64,000 nucleotides of DNA from the NCBI GenBank assembly GCA_020629155.1, contig JAHDDW010000003.1, positions 62,001 through 126,000 on the forward strand, given 5' to 3'. The notes beneath the pieces are model-generated. The model was not told the DNA's origin and did no database searches. It saw only the letters and a program-made list of their open reading frames with translations. The position numbers were made by a program, and so were the translations under genes. Shown one piece after another: positions 1-9,700 of this stretch (its first letter is position 1; every line of letters begins with the position of its first letter). This DNA is from Acidimicrobiales bacterium. Lineage in GTDB: Bacteria > Actinomycetota > Acidimicrobiia > Acidimicrobiales > SZUA-35.

Positions 1-494
1 GACCTTCTGTGCTTAGACGTTTTTTTAGCAAATCCTTTCCCAGGTGTTGTTTGAGAAAAATACACAAAACTGAGCAAAGGGAGAAGAATAGACCACTCAT
101 CAAAAAATGAGAAAGCCGAAACACCCAGAAGCCCTCCAACCATGGCGTATGGTCCAAGGCCAACAAGTTTCGTAACTGGTGTTGAGGCACGATTTAGTCC
201 AAAAAAAGCTCTAGAAATGGTGCCAACTCCTATCGCAGCGATTGTAAGCAGAGGACCAGTCACCACAAGAACTGACACGGCAGAAATAGCCCCAATGGAT
301 GCGCAGGCAAAGACTCTTTTTGAAGTGGTTAGATAACGAATAAGCGACACAGCCATCAGATCGCCTAACGGCAATGCAACGCCAACGCTGACTGTTTCAA
401 AGGCTGTTCGGTCAACAGTCGCCAGAGAAATCCATGCTCCAAAAATAAATCCTTGCGCTATATACGGAATCACTAAAGAAAATTGCTTGCTCAT
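1..494 (-). CDS. Hydrophobic membrane protein, probable MFS-like transporter N-terminal part (runs off window edge)
   Basis: Manual reverse-strand translation is open from ATG at 494 to base 1: MSKQFSLVIPYIAQGFIFGAWISLATVDRTAFETVSVGVALPLGDLMAVSLIRYLTTSKRVFACASIGAISAVSVLVVTGPLL...; several TM-like stretches. Absent from the ORF track because it has no stop in the window. Confidence 0.6.
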   Translation of the reverse strand, partial: MSKQFSLVIPYIAQGFIFGAWISLATVDRTAFETVSVGVALPLGDLMAVSLIRYLTTSKRVFACASIGAISAVSVLVVTGPLLTIAAIGVGTISRAFFGLNRASTPVTKLVGLGPYAMVGGLLGVSAFSFFDEWSILLPLLSFVYFSQTTPGKGFAKKTSKHRR

Positions 495-515
495 ACATTT
501 ACAAGGTACTGCTTA

Positions 516-2540
516 TTACACCATTTCGCGGAGTTCGCGTTGGAGATCTTTGATCTCATCACGTAGGCGAGCAGCGTATTCGAAACGCAGATCAGTTGAT
601 GCTTCGCTCATTTCAGCTTGGAGCGAATCGATCAGGCGGCGCAGCTCGTCTTCAGGCAAATCTGATAGCTCTTTTAGACGTTTCTCTTCATCGGGGCGGC
701 GTTTGCGTTTCCCGTCACCAGGCACAGGTGCTGTTTCATCGTTCGGGCGGATGAGCGACAAAATATCGGTGACCGCTTTACGCACCGTCTGCGGGTCGAT
801 GCCATGTTTTTCGTTGTAGGCCATCTGCAAGCCACGGCGACGGTTCGTCTCTGAAATTGCTTTTTGCATCGACGGTGTCATTTTGTCGGCATACATAATC
901 ACTTTGCCGTCGACGTTACGAGCTGCGCGACCGATAGTCTGCACAAGCGACGTTTCGCTACGTAAAAAACCTTCTTTATCTGCATCTAAGATATTGACAA
1001 GCTGCACCTCGGGCAGATCTAACCCTTCTCGCAATAAGTTGATGCCGACCAGCACATCGAACTCGCCAAGCCGCAAACCTCGCAATGTTTCGATGCGCTG
1101 GATTGTGTCTATTTCACTGTGAAGATAGCGAACTTTTACACCTTGTTCAAGCAGATAGTCAGTTAAATCTTCCGCCATCTTTTTCGTTAGCGTTGTTACT
1201 AAAACACGGCCTTCATTTTCAACAACGTTCGTGATATTTTCAAGCAAATCGTCGATTTGGCCTTTGGTTGGTTTCACAATAATTTCAGGGTCAAGCAAAC
1301 CAGTTGGGCGCACAATCTGTTCAACAATAGCTTTGGAATGCTCCAACTCATACGGTCCAGGCGTCGCAGAAAGAAATATTGTTTGCCCAGCTTTTTCGAG
1401 CCACTCCTCGAATTGAAGCGGACGGTTATCGGCCGCAGACGGCAGACGAAAACCGTGTTCGATCAGTGTTGCCTTGCGGCTTCGGTCGCCTTGATATTGC
1501 GCGTGAAGCTGCGGCACCGCAACGTGGCTTTCATCAAGCACCATCAAATAGTCATCAGGGAAAAAATCGATCAGCGTGTTTGGTGTTTCACCAGCGCCAC
1601 GACCATCGATATGACGACTATAGTTTTCGATGCCGTTGCAGAATCCCATCTCGGCCATCATCTCTAAATCATATTCGGTGCGCATCCGCAGACGCTGCGC
1701 CTCCAATAACTTGTTTTCTTTCTCAAATAGCTGCAAACGATCACGCAACTCGTCTTCTATTCGCACGATCGCTTTTGTCATTCGCTCTTCAGATGCGACA
1801 TAATGCGACGCTGGAAAGATGACCAGCTGGTCGAGAGATTCGATGCGTTCGCCTGTCACAGGATCTAGCGTGGTGATCTGCTCTACTTCATCGCCAAAAA
1901 GTTCAACCCGAACAATATGTTCCTCATAGGCTGGATGTATTTCGATCACATCACCACGGACACGAAACGTACCACGCACAAGGTTCATATCGTTGCGATC
2001 ATATTGCATATCAATGAGCTGACCCAAAATAGCGCGGTGGTTGTATTCTTTCCCAGCCTCTATAACAAGCAGTTTTTTGTAGTACTCATCGGGTGAACCC
2101 AACCCATAGATGCATGAAACCGAAGCCACCACAATAGTGTCACGGCGAGTCAGCAACGCAGCGGTGGCGCTATGGCGCAGTCGGTCAATATCATCATTAA
2201 CCGATGAATCTTTTTCGATATAGGTGTCAGACGACGGCATATATGCCTCGGGCTGATAATAGTCGTAGTAGCTAACAAAATATTCAACCCGGTTCTTCGG
2301 GAAAAACTCTTTAAATTCGTTCGCTAGTTGCGCCGCTAGCGATTTATTTGGCGCAATCACAAGCGTCGGGCGCTGCAACTTTTCGATAGTCCACGCGATC
2401 GTGGCAGATTTACCCGAACCAGTGATGCCTAACAACGTTTGCATATCATTGCCAGCTTCAATACTTTCACACAACCCAGCGATCGCTTTCGGCTGATCCC
2501 CAGCTGGCGTATAGTCAGTAACCATCTCAAATTTAGGCAT
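516..2540 (-). CDS. uvrB: Excinuclease ABC subunit B
   Basis: UvrB motifs: [13 protein letters not shown] Walker [55 protein letters not shown]-terminal UVR motif. Likely start [20 protein letters not shown]. Confidence 0.97.
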   Translation of the reverse strand: MPKFEMVTDYTPAGDQPKAIAGLCESIEAGNDMQTLLGITGSGKSATIAWTIEKLQRPTLVIAPNKSLAAQLANEFKEFFPKNRVEYFVSYYDYYQPEAYMPSSDTYIEKDSSVNDDIDRLRHSATAALLTRRDTIVVASVSCIYGLGSPDEYYKKLLVIEAGKEYNHRAILGQLIDMQYDRNDMNLVRGTFRVRGDVIEIHPAYEEHIVRVELFGDEVEQITTLDPVTGERIESLDQLVIFPASHYVASEERMTKAIVRIEDELRDRLQLFEKENKLLEAQRLRMRTEYDLEMMAEMGFCNGIENYSRHIDGRGAGETPNTLIDFFPDDYLMVLDESHVAVPQLHAQYQGDRSRKATLIEHGFRLPSAADNRPLQFEEWLEKAGQTIFLSATPGPYELEHSKAIVEQIVRPTGLLDPEIIVKPTKGQIDDLLENITNVVENEGRVLVTTLTKKMAEDLTDYLLEQGVKVRYLHSEIDTIQRIETLRGLRLGEFDVLVGINLLREGLDLPEVQLVNILDADKEGFLRSETSLVQTIGRAARNVDGKVIMYADKMTPSMQKAISETNRRRGLQMAYNEKHGIDPQTVRKAVTDILSLIRPNDETAPVPGDGKRKRRPDEEKRLKELSDLPEDELRRLIDSLQAEMSEASTDLRFEYAARLRDEIKDLQRELREMV

Positions 2541-2751
2541 CAGTTCTATCCTTTGCGCAGATTCTAGCATTCTACCAGCGCCTTGGCTGGCAAACCGTCT
2601 GCCAGTTCTATATCTTCCGATTAGCTGACTTTAGTTCGCAAAAACAACGTGATCAGAGACGCTGAATCTATTTGTTAAGAAGATGGAAATGATTTGTTGA
2701 CAGAACAAAAAAACAAATTTACTATGTTCATATAGATGTACAAAAGGAGAT

Positions 2752-3033
2752 TTGGTGAGTAAAGAATATTCGATTGCCGATGCTAGGAATATGTTCCCAA
2801 CACTCATTAGAGAATCAGAGAATACTGACATCCAGGTGACACGGCGAGGAAAACCAGTTGCTGCCATCATTTCGATAGAAGAATATCTCAAGTTTAAAAA
2901 AACAAAACAAAACAATTTTTGGGCTTCATACCAAAGCTTTATAACAGAAGAAACTGCCGCTGAAGTTACAGGTGAAGAGTTTGACAACATTCGTGCTTCT
3001 GACTCAGGAAGGGAAGAAAATCCGTGGCTGTAA
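2752..3033 (+). CDS. Phd/YefM-family antitoxin
   Basis: SIADARNMFPTLIRESE...IQVTRRGKPVAAIISIEEYLKF is the Phd/YefM signature; RBS aaggaga upstream; TTG or GTG start. Confidence 0.85.
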   Translation: MVSKEYSIADARNMFPTLIRESENTDIQVTRRGKPVAAIISIEEYLKFKKTKQNNFWASYQSFITEETAAEVTGEEFDNIRASDSGREENPWL

Positions 3034-3440
3034 AATTTCTGCTTGATACTAATATCCTTTCTGAACCTCTCGCCGTAAAGCCCAATCAATCAGTTCTGAA
3101 AGCTTTAGAAGCCAATAGCTCATCACTCGCAACCGCCTCAATTGTCTGGCATGAGCTTGCTTATGGAGCTAAACGAATACCAAATTCAAAACGTAAAAAT
3201 AAAATCCTACGATATTTAGAGAAAGCGGTGCTTTCTATCCCTATTCTGCCATACAACCATGAAGCTGCTTCTTGGCATGCAAAGGAGCGGGCCTATCTAG
3301 ACTCTAAAGGCGAGACACCGCCATACGCTGATGCTCAGATCGCTGCGATTGCTGCAATGAATAACCTTACGCTCGTCACCAGAAACATAAAAGATTTCAG
3401 ACGCTTCAGAAACATAGCGATAGAAAACTGGTTCGACTAA
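3024..3440 (+). CDS. PIN-domain (VapC-type) ribonuclease toxin
   Basis: KFLLDTNILSE N-terminal PIN motif, acidic residues in TPPYADAQIAAIAAMNNLTLVTRNIKDF; overlaps antitoxin by 10 bp. Confidence 0.88.
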   Translation: MAVKFLLDTNILSEPLAVKPNQSVLKALEANSSSLATASIVWHELAYGAKRIPNSKRKNKILRYLEKAVLSIPILPYNHEAASWHAKERAYLDSKGETPPYADAQIAAIAAMNNLTLVTRNIKDFRRFRNIAIENWFD

Positions 3441-4456
3441 CTCGCTTTTTTCACTAACAGCATCGCATCTCCCAAAGAAAGAAATCGGTACTCATTCGTC
3501 AGCGCAATTTCATACAGCTCTTTCCAACGTGGACCTATAAACGCGTCGATCATCACAAGCAGCGACGACTTTGGCACATGAAAGTTAGTCATCAAAAGAT
3601 CGACCAGCTGAAACTCGAAACCTCGACTAATAAACAAATCGGTGCGGCCCGTAAGCTTGCCTGTTTTAGCTGCCGACTCTAGTGTACGTACAACTGTTGT
3701 GCCGACAGCAACAACACGGCCACCTGCTTGCTTCGCATCGTTGATTTGTTTCCACGCCACATCGCTGACCGTATAGGACTCGGTGTGCATTTGATGATCA
3801 GCAATATCGTCAACAACAATCGGTTTAAAGGTGCCTAATCCAACTTGCAGCTCGACTTTGACAAGTGTTACGCCCATTGCTTCTATTTTTTCTAGAAGCG
3901 CTTCGCTAAGATGCAACCCAGCAGTCGGCGCAGCGACAGAGGCTTCGCGGTCGGCGAAAACAGTTTGATAACGTTTCGGATCAACAGCGCCATCATCTTT
4001 TATATATGGCGGCAACGGCACACGTCCAGCGCGAGAAATAACATCTTCACGAAGAAGCTTCACTATGCGTCGTCCATCACCAAGAACAGCACCAGCTTCA
4101 GCTACAGGTTCGTCGTCAAGATACAACAACGTTTGCGGCTTTACTCGTTTACTCGGTTTAACCAAAGCGAACCATTGTAGATAGTCACCAGTTGGTTCAA
4201 GCAGAAAAACCTCAACCTCTCCCCCTGTTTCTTTCTGCAACTTTAAACGGGCAGCCATAACTTTTGTATCATTCACAACCAGCACATCACCAGCTTGCAA
4301 ATAGTCACATAAATCACGAACATGACGGTGGTCAACGCCATCAACATCGACAGCACACAACAATTTAGCGTCATGACGAACTGCTGCTGCTTGCTGAGCA
4401 ATAGCCTCAGGTGGCAACGTGTAGTCAAAAAAAGAAAGCGACTGATGTTTTGACAT
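3437..4456 (-). CDS. queA: tRNA preQ1(34) S-adenosylmethionine ribosyltransferase-isomerase
   Basis: DYTLPPEAIAQQ, GDVLVVNDTKVMAARL, FISRGFEFQLVDLLMTNFHVPKSSLLVMIDAF are QueA hallmarks. Confidence 0.96.
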   Translation of the reverse strand: MSKHQSLSFFDYTLPPEAIAQQAAAVRHDAKLLCAVDVDGVDHRHVRDLCDYLQAGDVLVVNDTKVMAARLKLQKETGGEVEVFLLEPTGDYLQWFALVKPSKRVKPQTLLYLDDEPVAEAGAVLGDGRRIVKLLREDVISRAGRVPLPPYIKDDGAVDPKRYQTVFADREASVAAPTAGLHLSEALLEKIEAMGVTLVKVELQVGLGTFKPIVVDDIADHQMHTESYTVSDVAWKQINDAKQAGGRVVAVGTTVVRTLESAAKTGKLTGRTDLFISRGFEFQLVDLLMTNFHVPKSSLLVMIDAFIGPRWKELYEIALTNEYRFLSLGDAMLLVKKAS

Positions 4457-5505
4457 TATGGTGCTTTCTCAAATAACATAGCGCCTGCTGGCGAGTCAGT
4501 CGGCGCGCTAAGGCCAAGGTGTTGCCATGCCGCTGCCGTTGCAACACGACCCCGAGGAGTCCGCATCAAAAGCCCTTGCTGGATAAGATACGGCTCGATC
4601 ACATCTTCGACGGTTTCAGTGGGCTCACCAACGCTTATCGCCATGGTCGACAGCCCGGCAGGCCCGCCATTGAAGTTGCGGCACAGGTTCGATAAATAGA
4701 GCACATCGATTTTGTCCAGCCCCAATGCATCGACCCCAAAGAGTGCGAGCCCATCTTGTGCCGCCTCATAATCAATCATGCCAGAGCCACGAACCTGCGC
4801 ATAGTCACGCACACGACGCAGCAACCGATTAGCGAGACGGGGCGTTCCACGGCTGCGACACGCGATCTCTTTTGCGCCTGAAGGGTCAACGTCAATGCCC
4901 ATAACCTGAGCAGAGCGCAAAACAATACGTTCTAAGTCATTCTCATCATAGTATTCAAGACGAAACGCAAACCCGAAACGATCACGCAGCGGACCAGTTA
5001 TAAGACCCGTGCGAGTTGTTGCCCCGACAAGAGTAAAGGGCTCTAAATCGAAACGAATCGAACGCGCAGCAGGGCCTTTGCCCAACATTACGTCAAGCTG
5101 TAAATCTTCCATTGCTGGATACAGCACTTCTTCAACAGTACGAGGCAGACGATGGATTTCGTCGATAAAAAGCACATCGCCAGCTTCAAGTTTGGTGAGG
5201 ATTGACGCTAAATCGCCTGCACGTTCAATAGCAGGACCAGACGTTACGTGAAGGTGAGACCCTAATTCAGCTGCGACGATAGCAGCGAGCGTCGTTTTCC
5301 CAAGGCCAGGCGGTCCAGCAAAAAGCAGATGATCGGCGGCTTGACTACGACCACGGGCGGCCTCCAAAATAATACCGAGGCGTTCTTTTAGTTCAAGCTG
5401 CCCGACGAATTCATCAAGCGTGGTCGGGCGAAGCTGCACTTCATGTTCGACACTTGTTTGTTCTTCTTCTGTTGCTTCTGGGTTTAGAATTTCTTCGCGA
5501 GCCAT
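4456..5505 (-). CDS. ruvB: Holliday junction branch migration helicase RuvB
   Basis: [65 protein letters not shown]. Confidence 0.98.
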   Translation of the reverse strand: MAREEILNPEATEEEQTSVEHEVQLRPTTLDEFVGQLELKERLGIILEAARGRSQAADHLLFAGPPGLGKTTLAAIVAAELGSHLHVTSGPAIERAGDLASILTKLEAGDVLFIDEIHRLPRTVEEVLYPAMEDLQLDVMLGKGPAARSIRFDLEPFTLVGATTRTGLITGPLRDRFGFAFRLEYYDENDLERIVLRSAQVMGIDVDPSGAKEIACRSRGTPRLANRLLRRVRDYAQVRGSGMIDYEAAQDGLALFGVDALGLDKIDVLYLSNLCRNFNGGPAGLSTMAISVGEPTETVEDVIEPYLIQQGLLMRTPRGRVATAAAWQHLGLSAPTDSPAGAMLFEKAP

Positions 5506-5508
5506 CTG

Positions 5509-6120
5509 CTACCCTTCACTCGCTAGCGAGCGTAACGCAGCTTTTAGCATTGCGCCAGAATCGTCACTATAGTCAAGGTCTTTCACTGCCTGAGCGATTT
5601 CTTCGCTGCTATAACCCAAATTAGCTAATGCCTCACGAACATCGGCAGCTGACGTTGGCGCGACAGTTTTGTTTTCGAACCCATCGCCTGTATCAATTGT
5701 TGGCAATACTAACCGTGACTTCAGCTCAACAAGCAAGCGCTGTGCTGTTTTTTTGCCAACGCCAGGAACTTCACATAATGCAGCAATATCTTCATTCTCT
5801 AAAATTCGTGCCAACTGGCTGACAGGGTGTGTGCTCATAACAGCAAGCGCCATTGCAGGGCCAACACCATGTGCCGCCAACAAACCAGCAAACGTTTGCC
5901 GCTCGGACTTAGCCAAGAAGCCAAACAACTTCTGGTCGGCTTCACGAATATGGTGATAGATGTAGAGAAACTTTTCATCGCCAACAACACATTGCGATAG
6001 CGTCGCAGACGTAACGGTAACGTTATAGCCAACCCCAGCAGCCTCAAGCAAAACCTCGCCTGTGCCTTTATCTAACGCAAGATCTGTTTCAACAATTGTG
6101 CCACGAAGTGAACCTATCAT
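5509..6120 (-). CDS. ruvA: Holliday junction branch migration protein RuvA
   Basis: MIGSLRGTIVE start, GVGPAMALAVMSTHP and VPGVGKKTAQRLLVELK HhH motifs; adjacent to ruvB. Confidence 0.96.
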   Translation of the reverse strand: MIGSLRGTIVETDLALDKGTGEVLLEAAGVGYNVTVTSATLSQCVVGDEKFLYIYHHIREADQKLFGFLAKSERQTFAGLLAAHGVGPAMALAVMSTHPVSQLARILENEDIAALCEVPGVGKKTAQRLLVELKSRLVLPTIDTGDGFENKTVAPTSAADVREALANLGYSSEEIAQAVKDLDYSDDSGAMLKAALRSLASEG

Positions 6121-6147
6121 GTCGCCAACTCTACCAACCACACACAC

Positions 6148-6161
6148 AGAACATACGTTCT
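6148..6161. promoter_or_regulatory. Putative LexA (SOS) box upstream of ruvA
   Basis: Perfect 14-bp palindrome AGAACATACGTTCT matching the actinobacterial/Gram-positive GAAC-N4-GTTC pattern, about 28 bp upstream of the ruvA ATG (6120). Confidence 0.65.
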
Positions 6162-6167
6162 TCTTTG

Positions 6168-6857
6168 TTAAAGCGAAAGATCATAACCGTTTGCTTCAAG
6201 ACGCACACGGTTCTCGTTGGGAATCCACGCTGTAGTGTCAAGTACCCAGTGAGCAGGCATGCGCACTGCGGCCCACAAGATCGTAGCCAACTCAGCGCAA
6301 TCGTTACGAACCATGAATTTCTTTATTGAACCATCAGTAAAGGTAGTAGTAAAACTAAATGAACCGAGAGACAGCAAGGTGAGCTCCGAAATCCCATTCC
6401 AAGAAAAAAACAGTGGCCCTTGAAATGTATGCAGATAGAAACCTTGACCAGTAAGCCACATCTGACCAGAATCACACATTCGCCATGCGTCCGTTGCATC
6501 TGCCGCCGCTCTATTTACAGAAGCTAACGTACTAGCCGCAGCGGCTAAAGCCAATGGCGTTGAACCAAACGCTAGAAATGAGCTGTAACTGCCGTTCCCC
6601 ACGGCCCCATACCAATACCTAGTAAATGCGCAGTCGACAATTGCATACTCATTCGGTGAACTTAGAGGAAACGGTGGTTGCCTATCGCTAAGAATAAGTT
6701 CCTGGTCTGATCGCAAAGCACGAAGAACACCCAGGCTAAACAGCAAAGCATAATCTGCACTTTGCAATGTAAGAACTAACTGTTTTCTTTTGTTCCGTCT
6801 TGAAATTCGACTGCCCAATTCGACGTCTCCTACTATTTGCCATCTACGCCTAAGCAC
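6168..6857 (-). CDS. Hypothetical protein
   Basis: Long ORF with the pattern WLTGQGFYLHTFQGPLFFSWNGISELTLL...FTDGSIKKFMVRNDCAELATILWAAV; possibly PH-like. No family recognised with confidence. Confidence 0.6.
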   Translation of the reverse strand: MLRRRWQIVGDVELGSRISRRNKRKQLVLTLQSADYALLFSLGVLRALRSDQELILSDRQPPFPLSSPNEYAIVDCAFTRYWYGAVGNGSYSSFLAFGSTPLALAAAASTLASVNRAAADATDAWRMCDSGQMWLTGQGFYLHTFQGPLFFSWNGISELTLLSLGSFSFTTTFTDGSIKKFMVRNDCAELATILWAAVRMPAHWVLDTTAWIPNENRVRLEANGYDLSL

Positions 6858-6882
6858 TATAGTTTACATATAAAAAGTTTGC

Positions 6883-8076
6883 TCAAGGAACACACTTTTC
6901 TGCTTTATTCAAATTTTGGTAGACAGCTGTTTCCATAGCGTAGAACAAGTCAACTATAGGCTGATCTGAGAACGGCAGTGTTTGTGTAAGTAAGATTCCG
7001 CCCACATCATTTTGCTTATCAAGCCAAAAGAAACAGTTAAACATGCCTGCCCACATAGCCGTTCCAGCTGGCCTTCCAGTGTGACAGGCATCTTCGCTGA
7101 TCTGAAAGGCTGCGCTCCATGACTTGGGTCTTAATGCAAAAAACTCTGCATCTAGAGAATCTTTTCGGTCGATTGTATACATTTTTTTGACTCGCAAGTC
7201 ACCTATCTGGTTCGTCAACATTTGTGAGACACTACTTGGCTCAAAAATTTTCACCCCATCAGATGTTTGCCCATTCAAAAGCATTTGCAGAAATTTGCGA
7301 TAATCAGAAGCCGTTGAGTAAAGACCGCCACCTCCGCTTTGAAACTCGCCCGCAGCAGGCATATTTGGTTCAGAAATAAACATGCCTTCACTATTTAGCT
7401 TGTGCAACTTCGCTACTCTCAGCTTCTGGTCATCGCTCAACGCAAACCCTGTATCGCACATTCCCAAAGGACCAGTCACGTTTCGTTGAAAATAGTCTCC
7501 CAAGGAAAACTCTGTTATGGCTTCTATGATAAGGCCAACCCAATCCAAACCGATACCATAGTGCCAGTCAGTTCCTGGCTCAAATACTAGTGGCAACATC
7601 AGCGAGCTACGTTTGCGACTCCCAATTCCTGGCATGTTTGTGTATCCGACATATCGTGCAAGGTTTTCATTCCACAACGGATAGCCAAAGCCAGAGGTAT
7701 GCGTCAACAAATGGTTCACTGTCAGATCATTCGCTGGATTCTTGAGCTGTGGACAGCCAGTGGCATCAAACCCTGTTAGCACCTGAATATCGGAAAGCTC
7801 TGGAAGATAGTCACTAGCTTTGGCGTTTAGATCTAGCAGACCCTTTTCCACAAGTTGCAGTGCCGCTGCTGCTGTGAGCGCCTTTGTCATCGACTTCACA
7901 GCAAAAATATCATCGACCCTCATTGGTGTTTTTTCCCGAGAGTCGTTTACACCAAATGAGTTTTCATACAGCACACGGTCGGAGGTAAAAACTGTCGCGA
8001 CACAACCAGGCACAATCTTGTTTGTTATAGCTGCCTCAAAGACTTTATTCAAAGCATTCGGAGTTGTTTTATCCAT
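6883..8076 (-). CDS. Serine hydrolase, beta-lactamase/class C-like family
   Basis: SxxK motif in FAVKSMTKALTAAAAL, PGTDWHYGIGLDWVG (YxN-like region), GGGGLYSTASDYRKFLQMLLNG. Confidence 0.85.
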   Translation of the reverse strand: MDKTTPNALNKVFEAAITNKIVPGCVATVFTSDRVLYENSFGVNDSREKTPMRVDDIFAVKSMTKALTAAAALQLVEKGLLDLNAKASDYLPELSDIQVLTGFDATGCPQLKNPANDLTVNHLLTHTSGFGYPLWNENLARYVGYTNMPGIGSRKRSSLMLPLVFEPGTDWHYGIGLDWVGLIIEAITEFSLGDYFQRNVTGPLGMCDTGFALSDDQKLRVAKLHKLNSEGMFISEPNMPAAGEFQSGGGGLYSTASDYRKFLQMLLNGQTSDGVKIFEPSSVSQMLTNQIGDLRVKKMYTIDRKDSLDAEFFALRPKSWSAAFQISEDACHTGRPAGTAMWAGMFNCFFWLDKQNDVGGILLTQTLPFSDQPIVDLFYAMETAVYQNLNKAEKCVP

Positions 8077-8080
8077 GCTT

Positions 8081-9632
8081 CTAGCTACTAGCTTTTTCGT
8101 GGAGAAAACTTGCTACAGCTCGTACACTTTTGTTAAACGTTATGCCGACAAACACAACTTCATTTCCAGGCAAACAATATTTCTCACCATACCCTTTGTC
8201 TTTAATCTGACTTACTGCCTTGTTAGTTACTTGGCTACTATCATCTATAACTTTGAACCCGAATATGTAGACAATAGTTTTCTCCGCTGTGGGGACCGTC
8301 ACAACAAGGTCAATTCTGCCTTTATTCGTTACATCTTCAGCTTGTGTCGCAAAGCCAAGCGACGAGAAGAACGCATACAGCACTGAAGCATAATAGCCTT
8401 CATAGTCTGCAATCGTATTGTTGCGATAGTTGTCGTTTGCTATGCCATTAAAAAGAGCTGAAACGTGCTGTTCGAGAGCGTCCATGTCCCCTTGTGCTAG
8501 CGCATGTGCGACAGAGGACGTCTTGACAGGATCGACTTGCAGGTAGTTAGTGAGAAGCATCTCAGTGAAGCTACTCTGCACTTCCAAGTTCGGGAAACCT
8601 AGCATATAGGTTGGCTTCTTAAATGTAGCGTCAACTGATTTTATAGTTAGGTAGCCAGATTGGAACAAGATAGCTTCAAGATCAAGGTTATCGACATCGA
8701 ATGCTTTGAGTTTTTGGTGCGAAACTTCAAGCTTTTCGAATGTTGGGACGTGGTAGTATTTCTTTTTCAGCAGTTCGATAAGGAACCCTGGTGTGCCTGT
8801 TTCAAACCAATACGGCCGGAACGTTTCACCCTTGTCGATGAAAAGCAAAATGTCATATGGATTATACACTTTGTCTCCAAGCCAGTTATAGCCGTTATAC
8901 CATGCTTGGATTTCTTCCATCTTGCTGTGTTTGATATAGGGAGCAAAATAATGTTCAACCTCGGTTTGTGTGTAGCCGCAAATGCTTCCATAGCGTGCAT
9001 CTAACGTGATGTCGTCAAGGTTGTTTAAACCACTGAATATGGACACCTTCGAAAACTGCGAAATACCAGTAAGGAAAGCAAACCGCACAGATGCTTCTTG
9101 CGCTTTAATAACAGAATAGAATGCTATAAGTTGCTTGCGTATAGCTCGAACTGCGGAGTCGTCGGTAATGTTGTCTAGCAGCGGTTTGTCATACTCATCA
9201 ACCAAAATCACGACCTGCTCGCCATAGTGTTTTTCGACATCGGAGATCAGACGATGAAAATCTACGTCATCGCTGCCCGAGTCTGCATATGGCACACCAA
9301 GCCGCGTCGCGTTGTCCTGTAAAATATTCTTGATGTGGAGATGAAGCGATTCAACATCGTGCACGCCACCAGAAAAGTTGATGTGAACAACAGGGTGCTG
9401 TTTCGTCCAGTCCCATTTGTTGTGGATAGCTAAACCTTGGAACAGGTGCTCGTTGCCTTCAAAAAGTTCTTTCATTGTCGACAAGTAAAGATTTGCCGAA
9501 ACGTCGAGGCCTCGATAGGAAAAAGTTTTTACGCTGCGTTAACTGCCAAATCAGTGCTGTTTTGTCGACATAAACAAAATCGCCTTCAATAATTTCTTTA
9601 AAATTGCTTATCCCAACAGGCAGCTTCTTCAC
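8081..9632 (-). pseudogene. AAA-ATPase-like / PD-(D/E)XK nuclease (DUF1703-type) gene, frameshifted
   Basis: Frame 1 from GTG at 9632 gives VKKLPVGISNFKEIIEGDFVYVDKTALIWQLTQRKNFFLSRPRRFGKSLLVD then NERTF*; homology continues in the 8081..9484 frame (MKELFEGNEHLFQ...). Relative to the paralogue at 9701 two bases are missing at about 9479-9482. Nuclease motif reads IFGFKV rather than (C/I)EFKV. Confidence 0.85.
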
Positions 9633-9700
9633 ATCACAACCCTACCTGATTTTATGGCGTTGACATTGAATGTAACAGCTTAAAGAGAATAGACAGCGCC

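Noticed and set aside
2631-3089. Minus-strand 152-aa ORF
   Set aside because: Antisense to the Phd-PIN pair, which has clear family signatures; no recognisable domain.
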